Shown: positions 1 through 7,383 of the stretch, piece after piece
Layout of the letters: each line of letters begins with the position of its first letter
Numbering within the stretch: position 1 is the first letter of the stretch
Origin: CAZXIC01 sp964640195
GTDB taxonomy: Archaea > Iainarchaeota > Iainarchaeia > Iainarchaeales > GCA-2688035
DNA: 64,000 nucleotides
Reading direction: 5' to 3'
NCBI GenBank assembly: GCA_964640195.1
Contig: CAZXIC010000003.1
Coordinates: forward strand, 35,689 to 99,688
Notes under the pieces: model-generated
Told to the model about the DNA's origin: nothing
Databases searched by the model: none
What the model saw: only the letters and a program-made list of their open reading frames with translations
Translations under genes and position numbers: made by a program

Positions 1-96
1 GTTACAGGCATCCCCAAGAGCACTGTGCACTATCTGCAGAGATATGCGCAGAGGGCAAAGGTTAAAAACGGGAAAAAGATTATTTATTTGAAGTGA
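1..96 (+). CDS. C-terminal end of a helix-turn-helix-like protein (partial)
   Basis: Only the last 31 codons are in the window; the gene enters from the left edge and stops with TGA at 94-96. The visible residues read like the recognition-helix part of an HTH (TGIPKSTVHYLQRYA) followed by a short basic tail ending KKIIYLK. The next gene begins 4 bases later on the same strand, so the two are probably co-transcribed. The rest of the protein and its function cannot be judged from this fragment. Confidence 0.6.
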   Translation, partial: VTGIPKSTVHYLQRYAQRAKVKNGKKIIYLK

Positions 97-100
97 TGCT

Positions 101-427
101 GTGGCAAATGAGTTTTTCGAGCAGAGGATAATTGAGCTGACAAGGAAGGGCGCGTTGGACAAAGTCAGGTTTTTGAAGGGCTTGGGGAAAAAAGTGATGC
201 CCTCGCAGCTTGAAAGGATATTGCAGAACGACAAAAGCGTTTTGCAGGAATTGTTTTTGCCAAAATGGGTTAGCTGGGACTTGCTGAGGGCGTGGGCAGA
301 CAATAACCGGGTTGAGGAAAGGGGCAAAAGATGCATCCTGTGCGGTCAGGCAACAGAGCTGGGGATTGACTTCAACGAGAAATTCATCTGCGAAAACTGC
401 TTTGTCAGGCTGAAGAATTTACATTAG
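101..427 (+). CDS. Small zinc-ribbon protein of unknown function
   Basis: A 108-residue protein starting at GTG, 4 bases after the preceding stop. The first 75 residues are charged and mostly helical in character. The C-terminal 35 contain two CxxC knuckles (CILCGQ at about 78-83 and CENCF at about 97-101), the usual pattern of a structural zinc ribbon. Its position behind an HTH fragment suggests a nucleic-acid role, but that is inference. I do not recognise the family. It converges with the YggS-family gene, leaving 1 base between stops. Confidence 0.7.
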   Translation: MANEFFEQRIIELTRKGALDKVRFLKGLGKKVMPSQLERILQNDKSVLQELFLPKWVSWDLLRAWADNNRVEERGKRCILCGQATELGIDFNEKFICENCFVRLKNLH

Positions 428-428
428 C

Positions 429-1088
429 TCATTCTTTCCTTTCGCCGAAGAGGGCGGTGCCGATTCTGACCATGGTGCTGCCTTCCTCAACAGCAACAGC
501 ATAATCGTTGCTCATCCCCATGCTCAATTCAGGCAAGGAAAGCTGCAGGGCAAGCTCCCTCATTTTCCGGAAGAATGGCCTTGTCTGCTCTGCCTGCAGG
601 AAAGGAGCCATGCAGAACAAGCCTTTCACGCGCAAGTTTTGGAATTGCTTTATTTCAGCGTACACTGATGCAGCATTTCCAGGCAGAACACCGAACTTGC
701 TCTCCTCTTTCGCGATATTAACCTCAATGAAAACAGGGAAAGGTTCTTCAGCAGCGTCATTTATTCTCCCCGCGAGCTTTACGCTGTCAACGCTCTGGAT
801 GCAGTCAAACAGCTGCACTGCCTTCTTTGCCTTGTTGCTCTGCAGGTGCCCGATGAAGTGCCACTGCACAGAACCGCCAATTTCGTTTATTTTTCTCTCG
901 GCTTCCTGAACGTAGTTTTCGCCGCAGATTGAAATTCCAGCAGCAATTGCCGCCTGAATTTTTTCAACCGGCTGGGATTTTGTTGCCGCGAGGACTGTGA
1001 TTTCAGCAGAGCTCCTGTGCGATTTGGCGCATGCAGAGCTGATTTGCGCCCTTATCTTGAGCAGGTTTGCTTCAATCGCAGAGGGCAT
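429..1088 (-). CDS. YggS/PROSC-family pyridoxal-phosphate homeostasis protein
   Basis: About 219 residues, the normal length for the single-domain alanine-racemase-like PLP-binding proteins (YggS, PLPBP). The PLP lysine lies in VLAATKSQP (about K37), followed by GENYVQEA (about 55-62), HFIGHLQSNK (about 78-87) and a C-terminal SMGMSNDY phosphate-binding loop with VRIGTALFG. These proteins buffer free PLP rather than carry out a known reaction. The reading frame stays open another 29 codons upstream, but that part overlaps a small zinc-ribbon gene and lacks family similarity, so the ATG at 1088 is preferred. Confidence 0.9.
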   Translation of the reverse strand: MPSAIEANLLKIRAQISSACAKSHRSSAEITVLAATKSQPVEKIQAAIAAGISICGENYVQEAERKINEIGGSVQWHFIGHLQSNKAKKAVQLFDCIQSVDSVKLAGRINDAAEEPFPVFIEVNIAKEESKFGVLPGNAASVYAEIKQFQNLRVKGLFCMAPFLQAEQTRPFFRKMRELALQLSLPELSMGMSNDYAVAVEEGSTMVRIGTALFGERKE

Positions 1089-1111
1089 GTGAAAACCAAG
1101 GGGGATAGACT

Positions 1112-1258
1112 TTAAATTCCGGGCATTCCTGGCTTTGGCTGTTGCTGCTGCATCCTGTAATGGCAGGCAGGGCATTCAAGGGTTACGAATACCTTTTCCC
1201 CTGCCAGTTGTTCCAAGCCAACCCTGCGCATGGCAGCGCCGCATTTCGGGCAGTTCAT
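1112..1258 (-). CDS. 48-residue zinc-ribbon protein
   Basis: A small gene in the stretch upstream of the YggS-family gene. It reads MNCPKCGAAM at the start, then about 20 residues later LECPACHYRM, and ends in a Gln/Pro/Gly-rich tail. Two CxxC knuckles spaced 23 residues apart are typical of one rubredoxin-like zinc ribbon. It is read on the same strand as the YggS gene 23 bases downstream, so they probably share a transcript. Function unknown. Codon use and the intact pair of knuckles argue that it is real. Confidence 0.75.
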   Translation of the reverse strand: MNCPKCGAAMRRVGLEQLAGEKVFVTLECPACHYRMQQQQPKPGMPGI

Positions 1259-1322
1259 GTTCCGTCAATTGATTGAAAGGGGAAATTGTTTAAAAGGATA
1301 ATTTGGCTAATGGTTTAATGCC

Positions 1323-2003
1323 ATGGCAGTAAAAGCAGTTGTTTTTGATTTGTTTGGGGTTCTGACATGCGCTACTTCGCCAGAACGGAGAATCATCAAA
1401 AAATGGAAATTGAGCCCGAAAATCCACCCTGCATTGCAGCGGGCTGTTTGCGGGCAAAAATTTTTTTCTTGGGACAAATACCTTGACAAAGTAATTGAAA
1501 CTGCGGGGATTGAAAACAGTGCAAAGAACAGGGCATTAGTTAGGAAAATAGTGGACTCTGAGGTTGAAAGAGGGTTGAAAAATGTTTTCCCTGAAGCAAA
1601 AGCAGTTATGCGGAAGTTAAAGGAGAAAGGATATACACTAGGGCTTGTTTCAAATGCCTGTCCACACTGTAGGGAGATTCTTGAAAAAAACCGCTTGCTT
1701 GGCTATTTCAAAAAATCAGCAGTTATATTTTCCTACGAGGTTGGAATGACAAAACAAAACCCGAAAATATTCAGCCTCTGCATAAAAAGGCTTGGCATTC
1801 CTGCAGGCAAAGTGGTTATGGTTGGAGATAGCTTGGAGGGGGATATTATCGGGGCAAGAGCTGCAATGAATGGGAAAGCGCAGGGCATCCTAATCTCTGC
1901 AAAGCCAAGCCCCCGAGCAAAAAAGGTCGGCTGCTTGGTTGTTTCCAGCCTTGCAAAGGTTCCAAAAGCCATAGGCAAGCATAATATAAAATCAAATGCC
2001 TAA
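1323..2003 (+). CDS. HAD-superfamily hydrolase (haloacid dehalogenase-like)
   Basis: A 226-residue HAD phosphatase. Motif I is DLFGVLT (about 9-15; first Asp is the nucleophile, the acid/base Asp position is Gly), motif II is the Ser of LVSNACPHC, motif III is a Lys in GMTKQNPKIF, and motif IV is GDSLEGDIIGA. DxFG in place of DxDxT is common in the HAD-IA group related to epoxide-hydrolase N-domains and dehalogenases. The cap is the small helical type inserted after motif I. Substrate unknown. The next gene is a second HAD protein read in the same direction. Confidence 0.85.
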   Translation: MAVKAVVFDLFGVLTCATSPERRIIKKWKLSPKIHPALQRAVCGQKFFSWDKYLDKVIETAGIENSAKNRALVRKIVDSEVERGLKNVFPEAKAVMRKLKEKGYTLGLVSNACPHCREILEKNRLLGYFKKSAVIFSYEVGMTKQNPKIFSLCIKRLGIPAGKVVMVGDSLEGDIIGARAAMNGKAQGILISAKPSPRAKKVGCLVVSSLAKVPKAIGKHNIKSNA

Positions 2004-2027
2004 AAGGATTGTTGGATGGGTTTTAAC

Positions 2028-2705
2028 ATGGTTTTGAAGGCTGTTTTGTTTGATTTGGACAACACGCTGGTTGACTTCATGCAGATGAAGAGGCGCTGCA
2101 GCGAGGCAGCCATAAGGGCAATGGTTGAGGCAGGGCTGCCGCTGAATGAAGAGAGGGCGAAAAAGAGGCTTTTCGCAATGTACTGGAAAGCCGGCATAGA
2201 GGACCAGAACATTTTTGAAAAGTTCCTTAAGGCAACGATGGGAAAAGTGGATTACAGGGTGCTTGCAACTGGGATAGCTGCCTACAGGAGAGTGAAGGCA
2301 GGCTACCTTGCCCCTTATCCGCACGTGAGGGAAACGCTTGTGAAGCTGAAGGGCCAGGGCTTGAAGCTCGGGATTGTGAGCGATGCCCCGAGGCTGCAGG
2401 CCTGGCTGAGGCTGGCTGAAATGAATCTGGTCGAATTTTTTGATGTGGTTGTTGCATTGGAAGATACGGGCAGGAAAAAGCCGCACAAGATGCCTTTCAG
2501 GCAGGCAATACGGAAACTGGACGTAAAGCCGCAGGAAGTATTGTTCGTAGGCGACGACCCGCAGCGGGACATAAAGGGGGCAAAGAGCGTTGGCATGCTG
2601 ACAGCGCTTGCGGCATACGGGCAGCTGTTAAAGGGAAAAGCAAAGGCGGATTTCGTTCTAAGGGACGTGAAACAGCTGCAAAAAATAGTCAAGGCTTATA
2701 CATAA
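2028..2705 (+). CDS. HAD-superfamily phosphatase, HAD-IA type
   Basis: About 225 residues with complete HAD motifs: DLDNTL near residue 8, GIVSDAPR for motif II, a Lys in GRKKPHKMPF, and FVGDDPQRDIKGAKSVGM for motif IV. Archaeal relatives are annotated as phosphoglycolate phosphatase-like or TIGR02253-type hydrolases; the substrate cannot be set from sequence. An ATG four codons upstream (2016) is also possible; 2028 gives the usual short lead into motif I. The gene begins 12-24 bases after the other HAD gene, so they are probably co-transcribed, and it converges with the DHH gene. Confidence 0.87.
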   Translation: MVLKAVLFDLDNTLVDFMQMKRRCSEAAIRAMVEAGLPLNEERAKKRLFAMYWKAGIEDQNIFEKFLKATMGKVDYRVLATGIAAYRRVKAGYLAPYPHVRETLVKLKGQGLKLGIVSDAPRLQAWLRLAEMNLVEFFDVVVALEDTGRKKPHKMPFRQAIRKLDVKPQEVLFVGDDPQRDIKGAKSVGMLTALAAYGQLLKGKAKADFVLRDVKQLQKIVKAYT

Positions 2706-2719
2706 TAAGTGGCTTTCTT

Positions 2720-3730
2720 TTAGGTGTACTCCTTCAGCTGCACTTTCCTGTTCTTCAGGTGGAAGAAGTTTTTGGTGAGCAGCGCACAGCGAAACAGTGC
2801 TGCGTCAATGTCACTGCCTTTTCCCTGGAATGCTGATGCTCCGGCATGACCGCCGCCCCTGCCCGGGAAGTAGTTGGGCATGAGCTGGAAGACATGCCTT
2901 GCCAAATCAAACCTGCTTTTTCTCACAACCTGCTGCGATGCCCTGCCGCTTATCCGCAGCTTTCCCTCCTCGCTGTCTCCTGCAAACGCAATGTCTGCCC
3001 CTATTTTAACAAGCGTTGAGGCTGCGTCTGCCTCAAAGGCTCCTATGTCGGCTGTTGCTATGACGTAGTTGCCCAAGCGAAAAATCCTGCTCCTCTTCGC
3101 TGCTTTTAGTGCTGCAATCTTTTGGTCAAATGTCCTTGGAACGGAGAAGAGGGAGAGAAGCTGGCTGAAGCTCTTTCCGCTTTTTTTGAGCGCTGCAGCC
3201 ATTATTAAGAAGGTTTTGCTGTCCGCTGTGAGGAAGTAGGCGCTGTCCGCGACAATGCCTGCAGCAATGCAGGCAGCAATCCTTTTCTCAATGGGAATTC
3301 TGCCCCTCTGCAGCAGTTCAAAGACAATTTCGCAGGAGGCAACCGCATCAGGTTTCACAAGTTCTGTTACTCTCGTGCCAAGCTTTTCCCTTGTTTTTGT
3401 GTGGTGGTCAATTAGATAGGTTTGCCCTCTGAAGCGCTTTATCGCAGGAGCGGCACTGCCAGCCATTTTCCTTGAATTGAAGTCAACCAAGAAAAGGCAG
3501 TCGAACCTATTAAAGTTCCGCCAGCCGTTCAGGGTGTATGGGATGCGAAGCCTTGACGCAAATGCCTTTGCAGGCTTTGCAATATGCTCCGGAACAAGGA
3601 TTTTCACCCTGTTCCGTTTCCTTAAAGCGAAAAAGAGCGCGCCTGCTGCAGCCAGGGCATCAACATCGCAGCCTGCATGCGTTATTATCAAAATTTTTTT
3701 TCTTTTGAAGGAGGAAAGATTGGGAAACAA
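2720..3730 (-). CDS. DHH-family phosphoesterase (RecJ/NrnA-like)
   Basis: A 336-residue DHH/DHHA1 protein. Metal-binding motifs are THAGCDVDALAAAG (about 18-30), FLVDFNS, LIDHHTKTR (the DHH signature, about 108) and, in the C-terminal DHHA1 domain, PGRGGGHAGASAF (GGGH). Family members are manganese-dependent nucleases or phosphatases acting on short oligonucleotides, pAp or cyclic dinucleotide products; lacking an added CBS or TM domain, this one fits the NrnA-like class best. It is the last gene of the long minus-strand operon and starts 6 bases after prefoldin beta. Confidence 0.88.
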   Translation of the reverse strand: MFPNLSSFKRKKILIITHAGCDVDALAAAGALFFALRKRNRVKILVPEHIAKPAKAFASRLRIPYTLNGWRNFNRFDCLFLVDFNSRKMAGSAAPAIKRFRGQTYLIDHHTKTREKLGTRVTELVKPDAVASCEIVFELLQRGRIPIEKRIAACIAAGIVADSAYFLTADSKTFLIMAAALKKSGKSFSQLLSLFSVPRTFDQKIAALKAAKRSRIFRLGNYVIATADIGAFEADAASTLVKIGADIAFAGDSEEGKLRISGRASQQVVRKSRFDLARHVFQLMPNYFPGRGGGHAGASAFQGKGSDIDAALFRCALLTKNFFHLKNRKVQLKEYT

Positions 3731-3736
3731 CCTTAA

Positions 3737-4114
3737 TCACTTTTTCTGCTCTTTTTCCTCCTTCACCTCTGCTGCAACGTCTGTTGCAACTGTCTGCCCT
3801 GACTCAATCTGCGATTTCAGTTTGTTCAACTTGTTTACAAGGCTGTCTTCCTGCTTTTGCAGGGTCTTGATTCTCAAATCAAGCGCATCTTTCTTTTCCT
3901 TCAATTCTTTTTTGACCTTTGATGTATCCGACTGGATTAAAATGTTCCCGACAGCTTTGTAGACGCGCTTTTCCTTGGTCTTTGCCAATTCGTCCAACGC
4001 CTGTTTCATTGCCCCGCTCTGCAACTGCATTTGCTGCTTTTGCCCTGAAACATTGAACAGCTGCGCCCTGCCTTGCTCAAACTCCCGAATCTTTGCTTCT
4101 TTCTCTTCAACCAT
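3737..4114 (-). CDS. pfdB: Prefoldin subunit beta
   Basis: A 125-residue, almost entirely coiled-coil protein, with two long helices separated by a short hydrophobic hairpin (KRVYKAVGNILIQ at about 49-61), the pattern of prefoldin beta. Prefoldin is the jellyfish-shaped alpha2-beta4 chaperone that hands unfolded proteins to the thermosome. The acidic/lysine tail VKEEKEQKK is slightly longer than usual. The gene order rpoP-pcc1-pfdB is widely conserved in archaea and supports the call. Confidence 0.92.
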   Translation of the reverse strand: MVEEKEAKIREFEQGRAQLFNVSGQKQQMQLQSGAMKQALDELAKTKEKRVYKAVGNILIQSDTSKVKKELKEKKDALDLRIKTLQKQEDSLVNKLNKLKSQIESGQTVATDVAAEVKEEKEQKK

Positions 4115-4120
4115 TTCCCC

Positions 4121-4363
4121 TTAAACCTCCATAACGTTTTTTGACAAAACAACCGAATTCAGTATTCCGTTTGTTGCTGCCCTCAGTGCTGTTCTGTCCT
4201 GTGCCTTAATATCTATTAAGAGTGCATCATTTTTAATTTTAACAGATGTGGTGCTTCTCCTTTCATGCGCTGCGCCGAGTTCGGGTGCAATTGCTTTTAA
4301 AACCAGCCCTGCTTTTTCCCTAGAACCAAAGCCAAGGGACATCTGCAAGCGGTACTCTGCCAA
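4121..4363 (-). CDS. pcc1: KEOPS complex subunit Pcc1
   Basis: An 80-residue CTAG/Pcc1-family protein. Pcc1 is the dimerising subunit of KEOPS, the complex that with Kae1 makes the N6-threonylcarbamoyl-adenosine at position 37 of ANN-decoding tRNAs. The pattern of an N-terminal strand, an AIAPEL segment, a strand pair (TTSVKIKNDALLIDIKAQD) and a C-terminal helix with LRAATNGILNSV matches the family. It lies between rpoP and prefoldin beta, its usual archaeal position. Confidence 0.85.
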   Translation of the reverse strand: MAEYRLQMSLGFGSREKAGLVLKAIAPELGAAHERRSTTSVKIKNDALLIDIKAQDRTALRAATNGILNSVVLSKNVMEV

Positions 4364-4377
4364 GGGAACACCCTTTC

Positions 4378-4512
4378 CTACCTTGCCTTAATGTTCTTTG
4401 CAACAGGTTCCCTTACCTTGTACAGTATCTTGTAAGCGCAGACAGGGCACCTGATTATGCCTCCCGGCAACTCCTTTATCACTTCACCGCATTTACCGCA
4501 CTTGTAGGGCAT
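4378..4512 (-). CDS. rpoP: DNA-directed RNA polymerase subunit P
   Basis: A 44-residue protein beginning MPYKCGKCGEVI and carrying the second knuckle RCPVCAYKILYK, which together form the zinc ribbon of archaeal Rpo12/RpoP (eukaryotic Rpb12). The conserved tail ILYKVREP is also present. It binds zinc at the edge of the polymerase near Rpo3/Rpo10. The gene lies between eL43 and pcc1 in the order eL43-rpoP-pcc1-pfdB found in many archaea. It ends at TAG, 14 bases before the pcc1 start. Confidence 0.95.
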   Translation of the reverse strand: MPYKCGKCGEVIKELPGGIIRCPVCAYKILYKVREPVAKNIKAR

Positions 4513-4540
4513 GATAACAGCCTCCGCTATGCTTTTCTTT

Positions 4541-5032
4541 TTATATCTTCAAAAAGCCCTTCTTCTTTTTACTATTTATTTTTTTCTCATTACCGGCGGG
4601 CTTTGCCGCTTTCTTCTTCGCTTTTTTCCCGCTCCTCTTTTCTTCCTTTTTCTCTGCCCTCTCTTTCTTTTCTTCCTTGGCAGTAGCTCCTGCTTTCTTT
4701 GCTTCTGCAGGTTCTGCCCCAGCTTCTGCAGGGTGCTCTGTCGCTAGGAGCAGCTCTTTCGCCTTTGGCAGGAAAGAGCGCTGGCTAACCATTTTTTGGA
4801 CAATCGAGCCAATCGGGGTAACAGGCAGGTATGCACCGCCTGCAAATGTTGCACTGCACTTTCTGCAGCTGTAAAGACCTGCAGCTGTTCTCTTGGCTTT
4901 CTCGTAGCCGCAGCGAGGACAGGGATAATATTTTTTCTGCTTGCCTTCAACCTTAAGCAGCCTCTTTCTTATTCCAACGCCGTATCTCGCGCCAAACCTG
5001 CCGGTACGCTCTACTCTCTTGGTTTTGCCCAT
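4541..5032 (-). CDS. rpl37ae: Ribosomal protein eL43 (L37Ae) with long basic C-terminal extension
   Basis: The N-terminal 70 residues are a standard eL43: MGKTKRVERTGRFGARYG, then a C4 zinc ribbon CPRCGY...CRKCSATFAGGAY. The family normally ends near residue 70-95. Here about 70-90 more residues follow, rich in Lys, Glu and Ala and ending in Lys-rich runs. The extension is in frame and directly precedes rpoP, so it is not an assembly of two genes. A GTG four codons upstream (5044) is an alternative start. It is likely to be a disordered tail contacting rRNA. Confidence 0.93.
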   Translation of the reverse strand: MGKTKRVERTGRFGARYGVGIRKRLLKVEGKQKKYYPCPRCGYEKAKRTAAGLYSCRKCSATFAGGAYLPVTPIGSIVQKMVSQRSFLPKAKELLLATEHPAEAGAEPAEAKKAGATAKEEKKERAEKKEEKRSGKKAKKKAAKPAGNEKKINSKKKKGFLKI

Positions 5033-5045
5033 TGTAGCGAACACC

Positions 5046-5825
5046 CTAAAGCAGTTTCCTTATCTCCTTTGACTTGCGCATTGCTGTGTCTAGGCACTGC
5101 TCTAACTCGCTGGCAGCAAAGGAGCCGCTGCCGCCTTTCTGGAAGGCGCAAAAGAGGTCATCCTCTGTTGACGCGCAGCTGAACCTTGCATCCGCTGCCA
5201 TCTCCTCTGCAAGTATTGGGTCCAAAACGATTTTGTCAGCAACCTTTGCAAAGGTTGAAAGCAGCGGTTTCCTCTGCAGCTGCAGCTTTCCAGCGTATTC
5301 GCCTTTTACCGCCTTGTCTTCCTCAAGTTTCGGCATCCTTGTTTCAAGCAATGCTGCAAGCGCTGCAATGGCTGATGCGTCGAACAAATTCCCGTCCTGG
5401 TTCAGGGTGTAGATGTCAATGAAGGCAATCCAGACAAGCTCGCCTTCCTTAACGCAGAGTTTTTTGAAATCAAGGGTTTTGCTTTCCCTGATGCCCCTGT
5501 CAACAACCCTGGCTAGCTCTGTCGCATCTTCTCTTGGCGGACCTGGCTCGAACGCAGGGGAAGCCAGGGGCAGCAACTCTGCCCCCACTATGATTGTACC
5601 CTCATCTGGTCTATCAGGATACGGCTCGCCCAGAATCATTTTAACTCCCGCAATCACATCGGTTTTTCCAAGCAAGGCTCTTGCGCTGCCATCAGCGTTC
5701 TCGCTGATTTTTTTATCCACCCTTATCGGCCTGTACTCGTCAGGCTTCCTGCCGTCAAGCCGCTTGCCTTCCTTTATTGCGGCAATGGTTTTGTCCGTTC
5801 TTAAATCCCAAATCGTTTCCTGCAT
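5046..5825 (-). CDS. rrp42: Exosome complex subunit Rrp42
   Basis: About 259 residues, RNase PH fold. Rrp42 forms the hexameric ring with Rrp41; it is catalytically silent but shapes the active site. Signature stretches are GKRLDGRKPDEYRPI, GSARALLGKTDVIAGVKMILGEPYPD, LDFKKLCVKEGELVWIAFIDIYTLNQDGNLFDASAIA. The ATG at 5825 is chosen because AAGGTGA sits 4-5 bases upstream; the open frame reaches a GTG at 5834 that overlaps the rrp41 stop. It is translationally coupled to rrp41. Confidence 0.95.
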   Translation of the reverse strand: MQETIWDLRTDKTIAAIKEGKRLDGRKPDEYRPIRVDKKISENADGSARALLGKTDVIAGVKMILGEPYPDRPDEGTIIVGAELLPLASPAFEPGPPREDATELARVVDRGIRESKTLDFKKLCVKEGELVWIAFIDIYTLNQDGNLFDASAIAALAALLETRMPKLEEDKAVKGEYAGKLQLQRKPLLSTFAKVADKIVLDPILAEEMAADARFSCASTEDDLFCAFQKGGSGSFAASELEQCLDTAMRKSKEIRKLL

Positions 5826-5830
5826 TTTTC

Positions 5831-6586
5831 TCACCTTCCTTTCCCCGCTTTTCCTTCTTGCTCTGCTTCAACAAATTGTTTCCTCAGCGCTTCCCTCTGG
5901 ATTTTGTAAACCTCCTTGCAGCCCTGCAAGCCAAGCTTTACAGCTTTGCTCCACTCGGCCTTTGAAAGCAGGCCGTCCATCTGCAGCAAAACAATCTCCT
6001 CCGTTCTGGGGAGAATTGCCATGGGCATGTCTACGGCGTCTGGAGCATCCTCCTCTTCCTTGTCCAGGTCAAGGATTATTTCCCCGCCGGCCTTTCCAAC
6101 ACCGACCGCTGTTACAAGGTCCCTCATCGGAATGCCTGCATCAACCAGCGCAACGCTTGCCGCACTCAGCGCGGCAACCCGCGTTCCTGCGTTGCTGTCA
6201 AGAATTTCAACAAACACATCAATCGTGGTGTTTGGAAACCGTTCAAGGAAAATTGCTTTCTCCAAGGCTTCCCCGGAAACCTTGCTTATCTCTATTTCCC
6301 TTCTCCCGGGCTTTGGGTTCTTCCTATCGGGCACACTGAAAGTTGCCATCCTGTAGTGGTACTGCACCAGAGCCTTATAGGGGTTCTGGATGTGCTTTGG
6401 CAGGGCCTCCCTCGGGCCGTATACAGCAGCAAAGACCTTGTTCTGGCCCCACTCAAGGTAAGCACTACCGTCAGCCCTGTTCAGGACCCCTGCCTCAACC
6501 TTGATTTCCCGCAGTTGGTCAAGCTTTCTCCCGTCCAATCTCTTTCCGTTCTTAATGTACTGGATTTCTTCTTTCTTTTTTTTCAT
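5831..6586 (-). CDS. rrp41: Exosome complex subunit Rrp41 (catalytic)
   Basis: A 251-residue RNase PH-fold protein, the phosphorolytic subunit of the archaeal exosome, which degrades RNA 3' to 5' with inorganic phosphate and can add A-rich tails. It has GKRLDGRKLDQLREIKVEAG, the phosphate-site region with LDSNAGTRVAALSAASVALVDAGIPM, and the acidic catalytic stretch DAPDAVDMPMA. It overlaps rrp4 upstream by 4 bases and abuts rrp42 downstream, the canonical rrp4-rrp41-rrp42 order. Start ATG with lysine-rich beginning MKKKKEEIQ. Confidence 0.96.
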   Translation of the reverse strand: MKKKKEEIQYIKNGKRLDGRKLDQLREIKVEAGVLNRADGSAYLEWGQNKVFAAVYGPREALPKHIQNPYKALVQYHYRMATFSVPDRKNPKPGRREIEISKVSGEALEKAIFLERFPNTTIDVFVEILDSNAGTRVAALSAASVALVDAGIPMRDLVTAVGVGKAGGEIILDLDKEEEDAPDAVDMPMAILPRTEEIVLLQMDGLLSKAEWSKAVKLGLQGCKEVYKIQREALRKQFVEAEQEGKAGKGR

Positions 6587-7383
6587 GCGCTCTTCACCTT
6601 CTCAGCCTTTTCACGTTTTAAAAATCCCTCAACCCTGCTGGTCAAATTGCTTAAATGTGATTCCTTTTCAATAAGCCGCACTGCCCTCACAAACAGCGAA
6701 ATGTCACCGCCCTTTGCCCAAACCCAGCCGTTTCTGCCCACAACCAGGCTGCCGCCTGTCCCGCTGCGCAGCACCTGCAGCATTGAGCCGTTTTTTCCAA
6801 TAATGCGCGGAACCTTCACAGGGCTTACCTCAATGACCTCGCCGCCATAAAATACCCTGATGTCATCCAGCTCGGCTTCATTTATCTCGTTCACATCCCT
6901 GATGATTGCACTTATGATGCTGCCCCTCTGCAGCTCATGCCTGACGCTCTCCTTTGAAACAAAAGAGTAATAAATGCTGTTTATGTCAACGATATAGCCC
7001 TTGAAAGTTTCGTTTGCAACTATCCCGACAACCAAATCGCCCTGCTGCGGGATGTATTTCCCATGCAACGGCACAACATATGCAGCGGCTGCCCCAGGAT
7101 AAGTAATGCCAAGCGCATCTGCGTAAACCTTTCCGTTTTCAACAAAAACATGTTGCCCAAGCTTTTTTCTCTGCTCTGTCACCAAATCGCCGGGAATAAG
7201 GATTTTCTTCTGCTTGTGCTGCCCTTCATTTCCTTCCTTCCCTGGGCCTTCAGTCCTCTGAACTTCCTTTCCTTCCTTTCCCGGGCTTGCAGTCCTCTGC
7301 TCTCCCTTCCCTGGGCTTGCAGTCCTCTGAACTTCCTTTCTTTTCTCCCCTCGGTCTTCAGTCTTCTGGACTTCCTTTGCCAT
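6583..7383 (-). CDS. rrp4: Exosome complex RNA-binding subunit Rrp4 with repetitive N-terminal extension
   Basis: The C-terminal 210 residues are a normal Rrp4 cap protein: N-terminal domain (ILIPGDLVTEQRKKLG), S1 domain (LVVGIVANETFKGYIVDINS) and KH domain (VPRIIGKNGSMLQVLRSGTG). In front lies an unusual 55-residue hydrophilic extension with four imperfect repeats of the type EVQRTASPGKEG. Rrp4 caps the Rrp41/Rrp42 ring and feeds RNA to it. The stop of the SBDS gene overlaps the ATG by one base (TAATG). A start just before ILIPGD is not available as ATG, so the extension is probably translated. Confidence 0.93.
   Translation of the reverse strand: MAKEVQKTEDRGEKRKEVQRTASPGKGEQRTASPGKEGKEVQRTEGPGKEGNEGQHKQKKILIPGDLVTEQRKKLGQHVFVENGKVYADALGITYPGAAAAYVVPLHGKYIPQQGDLVVGIVANETFKGYIVDINSIYYSFVSKESVRHELQRGSIISAIIRDVNEINEAELDDIRVFYGGEVIEVSPVKVPRIIGKNGSMLQVLRSGTGGSLVVGRNGWVWAKGGDISLFVRAVRLIEKESHLSNLTSRVEGFLKREKAEKVKSA
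7220..7383 (-). repeat. Imperfect tandem repeat encoding the Rrp4 N-terminal extension
   Basis: On the + strand the unit reads roughly CCTGGGCTTGCAGTCCTCTG followed by an AACTTCCTTTCC-like spacer, in four diverged copies. The encoded peptides run QKTEDRGEK, QRTASPGKG, QRTASPGKEGK and QRTEGPGKEG. Copies 2 and 3 are nearest to identical. The whole lies in frame inside rrp4. Confidence 0.75.

Noticed and set aside
1992..2486. Minus-strand frame of 164 codons
   Set aside because: Antisense to a HAD gene with all four catalytic motifs.
5413..6339. 308-codon + strand open frame opposite rrp41/rrp42
   Set aside because: Lies entirely antisense to two exosome genes with full family signatures; its Ser/Leu/Pro-rich translation is typical of a shadow frame.
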